Of a stretch of 64,000 nucleotides of DNA, positions 1 to 11,590 are shown piece after piece. The notes under the pieces are model-generated. The model was not told the origin of the DNA. It ran no database searches and was given only the letters and a program-made list of their open reading frames with translations. Each line of letters starts with the position of its first letter. The first letter of the stretch is position 1. The position numbers and the translations under genes were made by a program. This DNA comes from Prostheceraeus crozeri. Taxonomy: Eukaryota; Platyhelminthes; Polycladida; Euryleptidae. Location: assembly GCA_907163375.1 (NCBI GenBank), contig CAJQUW010002996.1:124001-188000 (forward strand), written 5' to 3'.

Positions 1-146
1 TAGTCACATAGCATTCTAAAGTAGGTTAAAATTTGAATTATTTTACAATTCGATCAAATTCTTGTTCTAGTTATCGATATCACTAATTTAATTATTTGAA
101 TTCTTAGTGAACTAATCAAACTCAGATTTTGAATTTCATTGCAATC

Positions 147-554
147 ATGAGTTCAAGACGATATGCACGCATCAGTGATGAAGACAGAAGAAAAATTAAA
201 GCATATACTGAATCAAATGATTGGCAGAATGTTGCAGAAATACTGAACATCAAGCGTCAATCTGCATACAACATCATCAAGACTTACATCGATACAGGAA
301 GAATAAGTCAGTTACCGAGGGGTGGAGACCATTCTACGAAGATAGACGAAGAAATGAAAGAGCTACTCGTTAGCTACATTGAAGAAAACCCGACAATAAC
401 GCTAGAAGAGATGCGGACTCGACTCTTAGCTGACGTGTCTGATCATAGCAGGAGATTGGTGACAGAGACGCTGCGATTCAAGCAGGAGAGACATTTCAAG
501 TTCGACGTTTGGCAATTCTGCGGTGAGAAATTACAGCCTGTCTTGTCGAATTAA
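147..554 (+). pseudogene. Tc1/mariner-type transposase, N-terminal helix-turn-helix fragment
   Basis: The reading frame from the ATG at 147 encodes a paired-like helix-turn-helix region (residues about 5-55, DEDRRKIKAYTESNDW then NVAEILNIKRQSAYNIIKTY). It continues into PRGG and the second HTH region (ITLEEMRTRLLADVS). This order is typical of the DNA-binding half of Tc1/mariner or IS630-like transposases. The frame ends at 554 with no DDE catalytic half behind it, and the sequence beyond 554 is AT-rich and non-coding. It is therefore a 5' fragment of a dead element. A domesticated HTH gene is possible but nothing supports it. Confidence 0.6.
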
Positions 555-1176
555 CACAGGAGAAATGTTTGGAGTGGTACAACCACAATGAGCTATTTTC
601 CTAAGTGTTTGAGTGAACACGATATCTTTAATTAATCTTACTTTGTGAGATTTTCAAACTTTTTTGAAGTTTAAATATGTATGTGTTGCAGTATGACCGA
701 GTTTTATGGAGTTCCAATTTACCAATATAGGAGGGATCTAACTATGAAAGAAGATATATTTTCTCTGATATAGTAGTTAAATAATGACGCACTTTATGCG
801 TAACAAACATATAATATAATTTTTGTATAGTCTAGCTATGAATTTAAGTATATTTACACAAAACTGTTTATAACGAAAACTAACAATTCCGATGAAGAAC
901 GCAGCTTAATATCCGCACTTTGCTTAATTTTCAACAAATATATTTTGATCATCAATCAACATACTATTTTTTAAATGATGCAAGCTACTAAGCACCCGCA
1001 AAAGAAATTTGTCTAATGTATTCATGCTTTCATGATTTTTTTTAAATTTTATTTTACTGAATTTTCACCCCTAGCACAGCTATGAGCCATGAACGAAGCT
1101 AGGGGTTACTCAATGAAAAGTAAAAAAATGGTATTATTTTAAATAAAATGAAAAAAAACAGATATTCTACTCGGAT
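555..1176. other. AT-rich non-coding stretch
   Basis: No coding frame, RNA gene or structured repeat was recognised here. An imperfect inverted pair around CCCCTAGC/GCTAGGGG near 1069-1106 is the only local structure seen. Confidence 0.4.
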
Positions 1177-1520
1177 TAAGCTGTCCCCATCAGAAACCTG
1201 TTCGCACCCCTCTTGAAAGTATCAAAATTGTATTGGTCAGGGAAAGTGGTCTGGGAAAGCTGATTCCAAAGCTGTGCCGTGCGAACAAAAAAGCTTTTCG
1301 AGCGACTCACAGTTCTAAGCTCACATGATAGCATGTGAGTGCATTAGCTCTGCGTGTGCTTCTGGAGAAGATCTTAGGTTTGGGTACGCACTCATTTACT
1401 GCAGAGCTGCTTGTACCGAAATAGTATCTGCAGACGAGACTGAGTGAAGCAACATCCCGTCTGACGGAGAGCGGCTGCAACTAGCAAGTTTTTCACCCAT
1501 GAGATTCTTGACACGTTTCT
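1177..1520 (-). pseudogene. Non-LTR retrotransposon relic, C-terminal end of the reverse transcriptase ORF
   Basis: Read on the minus strand, about 1318 to 1177 gives an uninterrupted C-terminal peptide with the motif SKSFFVRTAQLWNQL, then NFDTFKRGANRFL and a stop. This is the common ending of CR1/Jockey-like LINE ORF2 proteins (aromatic, R-T-x-x-L-W-N-x-L, then F-K-x-x). Upstream on the same strand (to about 1520) further LINE-like residues remain, but they are broken by stops. The element is an old 5'-truncated copy. Confidence 0.6.
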
Positions 1521-1579
1521 CAACCCGTTCAATTAGTACATATTATGAGATTCCACTTAGTCGGCGACTAAATGGCTTG

Positions 1580-1745
1580 AACTTCGGACCAAATTGCTTG
1601 GAATAGTTAAGAGAGATATCAGACTTTGCCCAAAATTGTTTGAAAATATCAAGCTATGTGACCAAATCGCTTGGAAATAATCATAACATTAGATATCATT
1701 GACCAAATTGCTTGGAATTTCGACCAAAATGGATGGAAAAAGGTA
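1580..1745. repeat. Degenerate short tandem repeats, GACCAAATTGCTTGGAA type
   Basis: The phrase GACCAAATTGCTTGGAA or close variants occurs at about 1587, 1628, 1660, 1708 and 1724, spaced by about 15-50 bases. No coding frame runs through it. It looks like the remains of a minisatellite. Confidence 0.45.
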
Positions 1746-4700
1746 TATTAAGTCCACTATTTGTGTTTTCTATCTTCGAATGTAGATGGCAACATTATAG
1801 TTCAATATCCAGATGGTAGCTGATTTGAAATATTTGTTTCGTTTTCAGATGACTCCGTCAATAACATCACCTGTGGAGAGGGTGTATTCTGACTTTGAAG
1901 CGAGGCTTGTAGTGAAATTAAAGATGATAAAATTATAATCAGTGGTCTGTTTTTTCAAAGGCTATTCATGGCCGCTCCCATCGAAATCGTATAAATAATG
2001 GTGTTAACTATAATTCCTACGAACAATAAACTCACATCGTCGGGTTCGACAAGATCATTTTATGTTTTTCTTAACGAACCTGCGTGTCATTTCGTAACAT
2101 GCAAGAAATATGGCTCATTAGGTAGCCTATTATCAGTTATTCTGGGTCATTTAAGTTTTGTGATTGATTTCATCCAAATGATCTACTGATTTCATAAGTT
2201 GTAGGACATTTTACAACTTACCTACTTTAGAATTCATTTATAAAATTTGAATCCGATATTTGAAAACTGTGACCCTGAGCAAGAATCGTGCAATATAGCA
2301 CCAACATAAGTACATGTATCTCTACGCCCATATCCGCACCAACTTTGAGAGCAGAAAAGCGAAACATCAGTATAAACGTAGGTCCCATCGGATGAGGTGG
2401 CCTTCTTGACTATATTTGTCACACAGACACTCAAATATTTGTTCCACGCCTGACTACAACGACATTAAATAAAGTTAATCCTCTCTCTTCGGTTGGAGTC
2501 CAAGCTAAACACAATATGTAAATATTGCAAAAAATTGTTATCCATTTAATGTCAACTATTTTTTCTGCTATGCAAACTAATGAAAAATCATTTTTATATG
2601 ATTTAATTTTCGACCAGTGTCGGACTGAGTTAGAGGTTTCAAGTAATTATTCAGTATATGTTTGTATTATAAATGACAATCAGGGTTCAAGAAAAAATAT
2701 AATGAAGGACCATCTGCGCCTACCTGTCATCCAAGACATCGTAATTTATGATTAGTGCAATTTTTAATTCCCAATTCCTGAATTTCGCTTAGTTAAGCCA
2801 AGTGACATTAGACAATGTTCTTTCCTTTCAGAAAACGAAGATATTCAGATTCGGATGACGACTACTAGCTGTCCATTGAAAACTGCAGTTGACTCATTCT
2901 TCATAGGAAACAATTCATTGCATTTCAGAAAACGCCATCATAGTTCAAACATGTTGTGAACATGAGAATTTTGTATGTCCGATCGATGTTATTTCTAAGC
3001 TTCTTATGATCTTTCGTCTGTTGTTGTTTTTAAAAATAACTTCTGTTACGTGACATTTTAATGTGTTCTGTTCTTCTCAGTGTGTAAATAAATCAGACGT
3101 GATAATCGGAAAATCGTTCTTATGATCTGGGAATGAATGACTAGCTATTTTCTGCATGAAAGCGTATACTACACGTCTACCCGTTGGTGGGTGTGGGAGA
3201 GTAAGGAAGAGATTGACTGCAAACGATAATGCCTAGGCAAAATCGAAAAACGTCCGACCGATGCATCACTGGTTGATGACCATGATTATGTGTAGCATAG
3301 AAAAAATTTACAAGACAACTTTTCGATGCCGCTGGGGTCCATATCGGACCCCACCTATTTTCAAAGTTATTACAACCATCTAATACTTTCACCTCTGACA
3401 TTATGTTGCTATAGGCAGTCATTCTGATTGCTCATGGTCAAAGTCGGGGCACCGGAACACATTAATGATCATCACTTAGAATTGAAAAATTCACAACTTT
3501 CCCTCCTGACAGGTTGGACACGAGTCGAAATTATTCATAATAACATTAATTAGTAAATAGGTCTATGAGTATTGAAGCAACAATTTCTTCATATACCTTG
3601 TCGTGACGGGATGCGTACCTCTGCAAAGCTTAACATTGGTTTAGAAGGTAGAACATGATCACACACTGATCTGAATATTCATGTTTGACAGTAAAGTTGT
3701 TGTGGTCAGTTGCCATGCAACTGACTTTTGTGTGAATACAATGAAGTTCTGTATGACAAAGCTAGACAGTCACGCTGTAATCCCTTCGTCCATTGCAGTG
3801 TCTGCGGTGCATGGCGGCTGTAGCGATCGAGGGGCTTACAATCATGACAGCTAATGATATTTCTGCCAATCTGCATTGACCCGAGTATTGAACCATTCTT
3901 TGTATAAGATTCAAATCAACACGGTGATGAAAGACAGCGGCTTTAATGCCATGCTTCCACAAATGCACTGGAATAGCGCTGATTGCTTTGTTTTTATAGA
4001 AGGCAGCCCATTCTATCATACATCCTAGTTCAATCCTGTATTGAAGTGAGATCATGCAGTCGCTCTTTAAAGAGAACTTTTGTCCAAGAAAGGTGTACAC
4101 ACTCATTTTATTACTGTAAAATGCACTATTTCTGAATGCACAATTCAAGGAAACCAAAGTGAATTTATTAGGGTGCACGTAGCGACATCCTTTATGAACA
4201 TTTTAATGAGATATTCTAAATGTTTTGAGAATGTTGTTTCAGACGAATGGGGATTCAGACTATGCCTACATGCAATTTTTGATGCAAGCTTTTTTTTATT
4301 AATGCTTCATGCTTCAATGCTTATTTCATTGAACGCTATAGCATCTTTTAAAATATCTTGTAAACAGCTGACTACATCGGAATATAAGGATTTAATGACT
4401 TTTTGTGCTTAGTTTTCCTGCTCACAAATTATCGAGATTCACTTTTAATGTCTTAGATCGACTAAGAAAATTCATTTTTTATATCTATGTATTTGAAATA
4501 GAAAGTGCTAAAACTGTCAAACTGCACGCATCTTGGCTGCACAAACGGATGCATAAAACAGCAAATCGAATGAAGAATGTTCCAAGGAATGCATCATCGC
4601 CAAGGGTATCTAAGTCCTTACTAAACTTCAACACGTTCTTTATATTACCATGGAGACATGAAGTTTTATGAAGTCCTCATGATATCATGAGCACTTTGTG

Positions 4701-5575
4701 ATACAAACAGTGGAGACAACCCACCATACGGTGAAATGCTATGAATATTTGAATCAGAGAATCAAAATCACATATACTGACCTTTTATATATATATATAG
4801 ATAGATAGATATCACCATGGATAGCACACATAATTCACAATGGACCTTTGGCGACTCCTTAGCTGTATATGGTCCTGCCTTATACAAAGATCGTTGTTCA
4901 GAAAATTGAGTGTGTGTTTTAGCTCTTCTTCGGAGGGGAATCTGGCTGGTGTTTCAATTAACATCTGCTTGATATATTTTCTTTATACGGAAATCACAAC
5001 AGATGCCAGCGACTCTTGCTGATGGGTTTACTATGAATAATGCATGTTGTTCATTATCTGAATAGAAACTTAAATTGTGGAATTAAATGTGACAAGCAGA
5101 GATGAAAGATTGACCGAGAATAACCATTAAATGATGAAATACTAAAAATTATGTGACTTTTTATAAAGTTCATGCATAATAGGCTGTTGATTTTTAATCA
5201 GTAGTACTAGCATTAGTAGTTGTGGTGTATTATGACTAATTTCATTTCTGAAGGTTTAATGCATTTCTGAGTTTTCTTTCATCGAATGAAAATGCAGTCA
5301 TACATCAATAGATGGTCACCATTTGACAGGAATACAATGAAAGGTGATAAATTTAAGGTCATGCCCCTGTATATGCTTTGTATGCCATGATTTTCACCAA
5401 TTGAAGCAGCGACTTCAAGGGGCACTGAAAACTTCAGATGCTCTATTGTCGCTAGATGTCCTAATCTAATGCCTGATGATGAGGAAGTGTGCTTCTTCAA
5501 AGTCACAAATATAAGCATGTATAGTGCGGCGAGTATAAGAATGTGTAGTCGAATATGCAGAGTGGCAAATAAGTT
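1746..5575. other. Long stretch without recognisable genes
   Basis: Short open frames occur on both strands, but none has a recognisable domain, splice context or codon pattern. A TA/GATA microsatellite lies at about 4786-4811. Nothing else could be supported. Confidence 0.4.
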
Positions 5576-5846
5576 CATAGCGAGGTTAAAACAAGCTATT
5601 CTTCTCCCTTTACTTTTATTGCAGGTTGTGATGATGTAGTTAAAATAAAAACAAGTAAGTGAATGATAAAAACCCGACGTTTCGTCTCACAGAGAGATGC
5701 TCATGGGTAGCTGGTGAACACGAGCAGTAAATTCCAGCAATTTTGTTAAGAATAGTTTTATCAGTCATTTGCTTGTTTTTTACCACATTATCTCATCCTC
5801 CAATAAAAGTAAATGGAGCAGAATAGCTTGTTTTAACATCGCTATG
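5576..5846. repeat. Small inverted-repeat element (MITE-like)
   Basis: The sequence CATAGCGAGGTTAAAACAAG at 5576 returns inverted at about 5826-5845, and the match continues inward for about 46 bases (TTCTTCTCCCTTTACTTTTATTG against CAATAAAAGTAAATGGAGCAGAA). The 271-bp unit has no ORF. The interior contains CCCGACGTTTCGTCTCAC, which resembles the subterminal motif of some retroelements. It is probably a non-autonomous element. No clear target duplication was seen. Confidence 0.55.
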
Positions 5847-6284
5847 TATAATTACCTCCTGTCAAAAGCAGGTAACATGGCAAATAAGTTACTATACACA
5901 ATGTTAAAGGAAAACATCAATGATTTAATGAACTTCTATCAATGTTAAATGAGATTTCTCTTGATAAGGCAATGACATCTGAGATTGCATCCAATCTGAT
6001 AGGTAGCAATCGATGATATTGGTGAAATTTAAAGATATCTTAGTTTATTTTAATCAGGTATGTGTCAGTATGATGCCAATAAGTCCAATGTGAAATTAAC
6101 TGTCGATCATACTTTTTGAAGTAAGAAGACATCTTTGATCTTTGAATCTAATAGTAGCAATTTACTGTTGATGTGCAAGTTACCTCACAAATTGTCTCTT
6201 GAATAACGATTTTTTTCTTTTTGAGAATGTACTGGAAACTGGGTAATACCACGAGAGTAATTGAAAAGTGCAGAAGGCTTTCAG

Positions 6285-6799
6285 CTCTCCGCCTCCTACT
6301 AAGACTGCCATCTATCAAATCAGAGACATGTTTGATGTCTCTGGATCCGTGAAAGACTACTCTCCTCGCATCGTACGCCCGGTGACTGTCAACACAGGAA
6401 AATTACGACTTAGTCTCTCAAGCGCTAGTCGAAGCTCCTCAAACATCAGCGCGACGGTGCAGTATAGAATTCAACATCAACAGAGGATGGATGGAGTCAA
6501 TTCTGAGAGACATGAATTACTGCCCTTGCACAATCACCCGTTTACAATTGTGTGAGGTGTTTGTAAACCAGTGCGAACCGACGTCTGATCTTCCTGACAA
6601 AATCGTGTGGTCAGACGAAGCGCAATTCAAGCTGTCGGGTCATGTCAATAGGCATAATGCGAGCTCCAAAAATCCTCACATTGCGATCGGGAGGCATCTA
6701 AATGAGCCTGGTGTCACTGTCTGGGCCGGCATTTCTTCTTTCGGAACTGTGTCAGAGGATATGCAGCGGTGTCATCTCTCGGTACAATCAGTGTATTGA
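6285..6799 (+). pseudogene. Tc1/mariner-like transposase relic with first catalytic Asp region
   Basis: The frame at 6491-6799 reads KIVWSDEAQFKLSGHVNRHN followed by PHIAIGRHLNEPGVTVWAGIS. This is the region around the first catalytic aspartate (W-S-D-E) of Tc1/mariner-type DDE transposases and the segment before the second D. The upstream frame 6268-6555 overlaps it in another register and preserves an HTH-like part. The frames are shifted relative to each other and the C-terminal half is missing, so the copy is dead. Confidence 0.65.
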
Positions 6800-7235
6800 G
6801 GCAGCCGGAGGGCAGTTTGAACATTAGGGGTAATATTTGTATTGGTAGAATTTCGACATTTTTCTAAATTGGAAAAATCTATCGATCTGAAAGGAATGCT
6901 TGTTTTCATAAGAAATTTCTTTGGGATTAATCAAACAGATATTCACAATAAAGATAAGTGAATGATATCCTGACTCGTTCTGAAGATATCTTGACAGCAG
7001 ACTTCATCATTAAGTACCGGTACCTATAGTAACTTAGTTGCCACTCTGTATAAGCACATCAACAATTATATTGATACATCAGTAAGCGTATCAGAAATTG
7101 TCGTTCACTAAGAAAGCCTGAAGACGAATGATCTTGAAACAAATTTTCTGTAACTTCTATTTCATTTTTGCGTTTTTTAAGAAACCACCGAGCAAATTCC
7201 AATCACACAGTAAGATCTCTATCACCTTCTTCAGC
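6800..7235. other. Non-coding stretch between two transposon relics
   Basis: AT-rich sequence with no ORF, RNA gene or repeat structure that could be supported. Confidence 0.35.
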
Positions 7236-7535
7236 CGTTTCAATTCCCCTGCTGGATGAAGGCCTCCACACCATGTCACCAACCTCGTCGCTCTTGTGCT
7301 TCTCCCATCCATGTTTTTCCTGCCACTTTAGTTAGACTGTCTTGCCAACGCGTTCTCTGTCGTCCTCTTCTTCTTTTGCCGTCCCTCCGATACCATTCCG
7401 TTACCGATTTCGTCCAACGCTCATCTTGTCTTTTTGCCACATGTCCAGCCCAGCTCCATTTCAATTTTGCTGCAGTCTCCAGGACGTCGCTTACTCCTGT
7501 CTGCTGTCTAATCCATGTGTTCCTTTTATCTCGTC
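7236..7535 (-). pseudogene. Non-LTR retrotransposon ORF2 C-terminal fragment
   Basis: The minus strand encodes WIRQQTGVSDVL, then LKWSWAGHVAKR, ERWTKSVTEW, GKRRRGRQRTRWQD and KVAGKTWMGEAQ. This is the post-RT C-terminal region found in many LINE ORF2 proteins (K-W-x-W-A-G-H-V, then R-W-T, then G-R-x-x-T-R-W). Stops follow near the 3' end. Only the last ~100 codons are left, as expected of a 5'-truncated insertion. Confidence 0.75.
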
Positions 7536-7865
7536 AGAGACTCCTAATCTTCAGAGACTGCAAATACTTGATGCAGTAGGGTACCGGTGCGGCTTTGGGG
7601 AGTTTCGATCTCATTTTCCTATGCACTGAAAATCATGATTTTTCTAAACTCGTTTGGCAACTTTCCTGTAGATTGTGAAATGCAGTAGTGAAACCCATTG
7701 TTGATGTCGAAGCTCTGACTCTACTTCTTGAGCAACCTGTTTAAGAAGCGATGGGCTGTCACTTTGCGGTCGATCTTAGATGCAGTCGTCAGTCTTAAAT
7801 TTGTCTACAGAACATGCTTCAGTTGATAAATTCTAATGGTCCTTGCGCAAGATATTTTCGGTTTT
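7536..7865. other. Non-coding stretch
   Basis: No supported gene or repeat. The open frame overlapping 7342-7629 on the plus strand is a shadow of the LINE fragment. Confidence 0.35.
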
Positions 7866-7867
7866 GA

Positions 7868-8078
7868 GCAAGTGTGTCCGTGGCACAGTGGTTGCGTACT
7901 TGGACTAGCGATCTCATGGTCCAGAGGTCGAACCCGGAAAGTGTCATTGGAAGTCGGCAGGAAGGGCATCCGGACTACAAAGCACCACAACGCTCCAAAC
8001 AAAGTCTGACTTCAGTCAGCACCGTCCAAGGCCCCAGTAGGGGTAAAAAGTGACGTAAAATCCGTAAAAAAAAAAAAA
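7868..8078 (+). repeat. tRNA-derived SINE, near full length
   Basis: The head contains an A-box-like TGGCACAGTGG at about 7880 and a B-box-like GGTCGAACCC about 45 bases later, so an internal RNA polymerase III promoter is plausible. The body runs through CAGCACCGTCCAAGGCCCCA and GTGACGTAAAAT and ends in an A-rich tail at about 8066-8078. The body recurs in a diverged copy at 59851-60020 and the head at 33217-33290, which defines a small family within the window. Confidence 0.7.
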
Positions 8079-8489
8079 GAAATTTCTCGAGCTAGGGGCG
8101 AGTTTCTCGATGGATAATGATCTCTAACAATCTGGCATACGCTTTTGCATCCCAGCACTAACTAAATTGTTTCTTCTTGAAATGAAGGTTTGGCTGATTT
8201 TTTTGATATTTCATCATTACTTCTATATGCCATGTCAGCCAGATAAAGAGCCATGTTTGGGGTCGCAGATGACCATCCTCAGGCCATTGCCATCATGTTA
8301 CCATCATCATTCTCAGACATTACATTTGACATGACATTACCAGTATGTCATGTTCTTAGTTTGAGGATAGTCGTCTGTGACTCCCGAAAGGCCTCGTATC
8401 AATATTACGTGTCGTTCTGTGCTTCCTACATTAGGACAAGTGAAATTCCTAGACCTCTTCTGTTCTGTGGGTTGGACGTTTGCTGCTTG

Positions 8490-11233
8490 CAGTGTTCCCA
8501 CGCCCCGGGAAAACCCGGGAAATTTGAAATACTTAAAGAATTAATAAAATATGTCAAGATATCCGGGAAATTGAAAATTAATAAGATTCTTCAGTCGGGA
8601 AAAATTCCGGAAAATTCGATTCACTTGTGCGACCACCTCTCCAACATGATAATTCCAATCTGATGTCTCGATTCACAAAATTGAAAATATTAGAGAAAGC
8701 CGACTTTAAAAGTGTTCGAAAATCGATCTAGAAAACGAGAACAGCCACAAATCGTTTTCAGATATACAGATCGGATACGAAGTTGAGGAAGAGGTCAGAA
8801 AGTTGCAAAATGAAAACCTTTGTTCTGCAGCTGATGTGTTTCAATTCAAAGCACATATAAAAAAGACGAATATTCATTAATCTGATCAAATATTTACAAG
8901 CTAACTCTCCGGTGTCATTTGGAATTGTCAAAGAGTTAGGGTGTTTCAATTTGCAGCACATCAAACAACATTCAGTTGACAAAACGTCGAGCAAAAAACA
9001 AATGAACTCTTCCTATTTTGCAATCTATCACGGAGCAATATATGAAATCCTTGAAATCGAAAAAAATCCAAAACTGAAGAGAGCCAAACCCGATAAGCTA
9101 AAGATAAATGAGAAAAAACACAAAGATCTGAAAGAAAAAAGGAGAAAAGTGGATGCTGATATACCTCCTCTGAAATGTGATGTTGAGCTCACATACGACG
9201 AGGTTGAGCAAAAGAGACAAATCTCACTAGTAACCTAGGCGAACGCATTGAGAAGGAGATCTAATGAGCTACAAAGAGAGATTCGTAAAATGACCTCCAA
9301 ATTGGAAGAAGTATAAAAGCCACTGATGAACATAATGAAAACATTCATCGTGACCCTTTCAAATTTTTTATTGAGAACAGTTCATACAGTCCTTTGCTTT
9401 AACTGTTTGCATTTTTCAATATTGAGTAATTAGGTATTCCGCTAAAGATGATATCATTGTTTCACATCAAGTTTGTATCGCAATTGCATGTATAAGATTT
9501 TTTCTCAAGTGCGATGATGTCTGTTTAGAATACTCATTTGTTCTGTCGATTACTACCAGTAGACGAAATTTACTATGTCATTGTCTTCCATATGCTCTTG
9601 TGGAAAATAGATAAAATTGTCTATCACAGCTATGATGCATCAGACTTTCATATGAATGTTGGGGGGCGGTGAAGAGTGAATACAGAGCGCTTAGCGTGGC
9701 TTACGGGAGATGAGAGAGCTCCCATTGTTAAGTCTTGATGTATGAGGCGAAGTTTGTGTAAAGGCAGATTACATATTTATCACACAGCGATTATATATTT
9801 ATGGGATTCGAGGATGAACAGGATCTGTTTACTTGTGGGAATCGAAAAGGCAAAGATTGATATACAGGATTTGTTTACATGTGCGGATCGCAAAAAGCAT
9901 ACTGTATTTATTGATGGGATGAATTTTATGACAGGATCAGTTTACATGTGGGAAACGCAACAATTGAATGATGTCTGATTTATCTTTGTTACATATCTTT
10001 CAAGACATATCATTACCTATTCAGTATTTTGTAAGCCACTATGTGTGGGACCCCGCTCGTCTGGGTTTGAGTGTTCAGGTTAGGTGTCGAAACACAACTA
10101 GACGAGTACCTGCTGATGACTGACGGACTGCAGTATTATGTTTTATATCCCTTAATCGGTAGCTGAAGTAGTGGTCGATGTATTGTAATTCAAATGAAGA
10201 AATGTGGAATTACATGAAGTACTATAGACGGATGAAGAAACTGGCGATAACAAATTTAAGTGAAGAAATAGTATTTTCCATGTGTAGTCTTAGGTATAGT
10301 GTGTATAGTTTCATTGCTTTCGGTGTAGTAGAGTGTCATTGTAGTTCTATTGTTTACCTCCATTATCCACTTTCCACTTATCCATTCTTACCATTATCCA
10401 CTTTGTGTAGTGTCAGATATAATTCACTTGTAATCGGTGCAGTAGCATCGTTGTATTTCCATATTTCACCTCCACTTTTCAAATTTTTATTCTTCGGTTT
10501 TTCTGTTGTTTTATAATATCCATTTTTAATTTCCTTAACCTATGGTGACCATTGTCTTATTCTATTTCCACTATCAGCATCTGTAGTCGGTACAGTATAT
10601 TAGACGTCTGTTTTGAGCGTGTATACGGCAGTGTTTGGAATCTATGGTATTAGTATATTAACAGCAAGAATGAGTAGTATTACAAGTCCTAAGATTTCCA
10701 TTTTTACCAGATATTGTGCCAAAGCTGATCAATTTTAATTCGTTGCCACGAGAAAGCTACATTGAGTTCTTTTAAGAACTGATTAATCCAATGGTTATAG
10801 TAGCATTGCCTTTGTACACTTGCGGATTGGAGAACGATATCAGTCCTCATTAGGACTACTTTAACTAATAATTTAAATTAGTAAGCATTATATTCTATTA
10901 TAAATGGCTACTGGGATGACTTTCATCATCGTATGAGAATATGAATGATCAATTTCAATTTTCGATACAAAGAATTAGAATTTTCTGATAGGCAAAAATT
11001 TGGTTGCAATAATTAACCAAGTTCACTGACGATAATTTTGAACTAACGCAATCTATGTAATCGATTAACATAAGGTATAATAATCATCCTATAGGCCTAT
11101 TATAATAATCCCATATAATTATAAGTTTCTGGACGGCTGTTACGTATTACGCAATTTTTACGCACTTCATGATATCCTGTAGAAAACCGGAAAAATCCCG
11201 GTAATCATATTTTCAAAATGTGTGGGAACCCTG
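8490..11233. mobile_element. Candidate non-autonomous DNA transposon with CAGxGTTCCCAC termini
   Basis: The left end CAGTGTTCCCACG at 8490 matches the reverse complement of the right end (CAGGGTTCCCACA, ending at 11233). Both ends continue with CCGGGAAA-type subterminal words. The six bases TGCTTG sit directly outside both ends (8484-8489 and 11234-11239). Six bases is short for hAT (usually 8), so the superfamily is unsettled. A short charged ORF (8912-9238) inside has no recognised domain. The right end interrupts a LINE relic. Confidence 0.4.
9818..9965. repeat. Three-unit minisatellite
   Basis: ACAGGATCTGTTTACTTGTG at 9818 recurs at about 9863 and 9929 with a few substitutions and variable spacers (about 45 and 67 bases). 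An open frame crosses it, but the repetitive pattern explains it without a gene. Confidence 0.45.
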
Positions 11234-11590
11234 TGCTTGAGTATGGACTTCCATTTCGGTCGATCACGTGCGTCGACTTCCTGGCCTCCTACACACTTGA
11301 GGTCATCTTTCAACACTTGCTTCCAAGTCTTCTCTTGTCCTTCTGCTCCCCTTTTACCACCTCCATTCACATAGCTCTTCTGATCCACACTCTCTCATCC
11401 CTCCTTACAACGTGACCAAAGCAACGTAGTCTTTATCTTCTCACTATGGCTGATGTTCTCAAGACCCATTGCTTTTCTGATGCCGTCATTCGATTTCCTG
11501 CCCGATAGTCTGTCAGCAGACATCCTCCCTGGCATTCGCATTTTCACACACTTAAGCATCGCCCAATGGGATGAAAGCAACAGCCATTAT
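11234..11590 (-). pseudogene. Non-LTR retrotransposon ORF2 C-terminal fragment, second family
   Basis: The minus strand reads VKMRMPGRMSADRLSGRKSN and DGIRKAMGLENIS, then after a stop GQEKTWKQVLKDDLK and DRPKWKSIL. These match the end of LINE ORF2 proteins (RMLRWMxG-like, then G-R-x-x-K-T-W-x-x-x-L-x-x-D-L and a D-R-x-x-W). The frame is broken at about 11395. Its downstream end is cut by the terminus of the candidate element at 8490-11233. Confidence 0.65.

Noticed and set aside
9742..9978. DCAF6 first exon (YLWDSRMNR resembles LWDVRKR)
   Set aside because: The frame is built of minisatellite units, lacks a donor in the needed phase and shows no further similarity.
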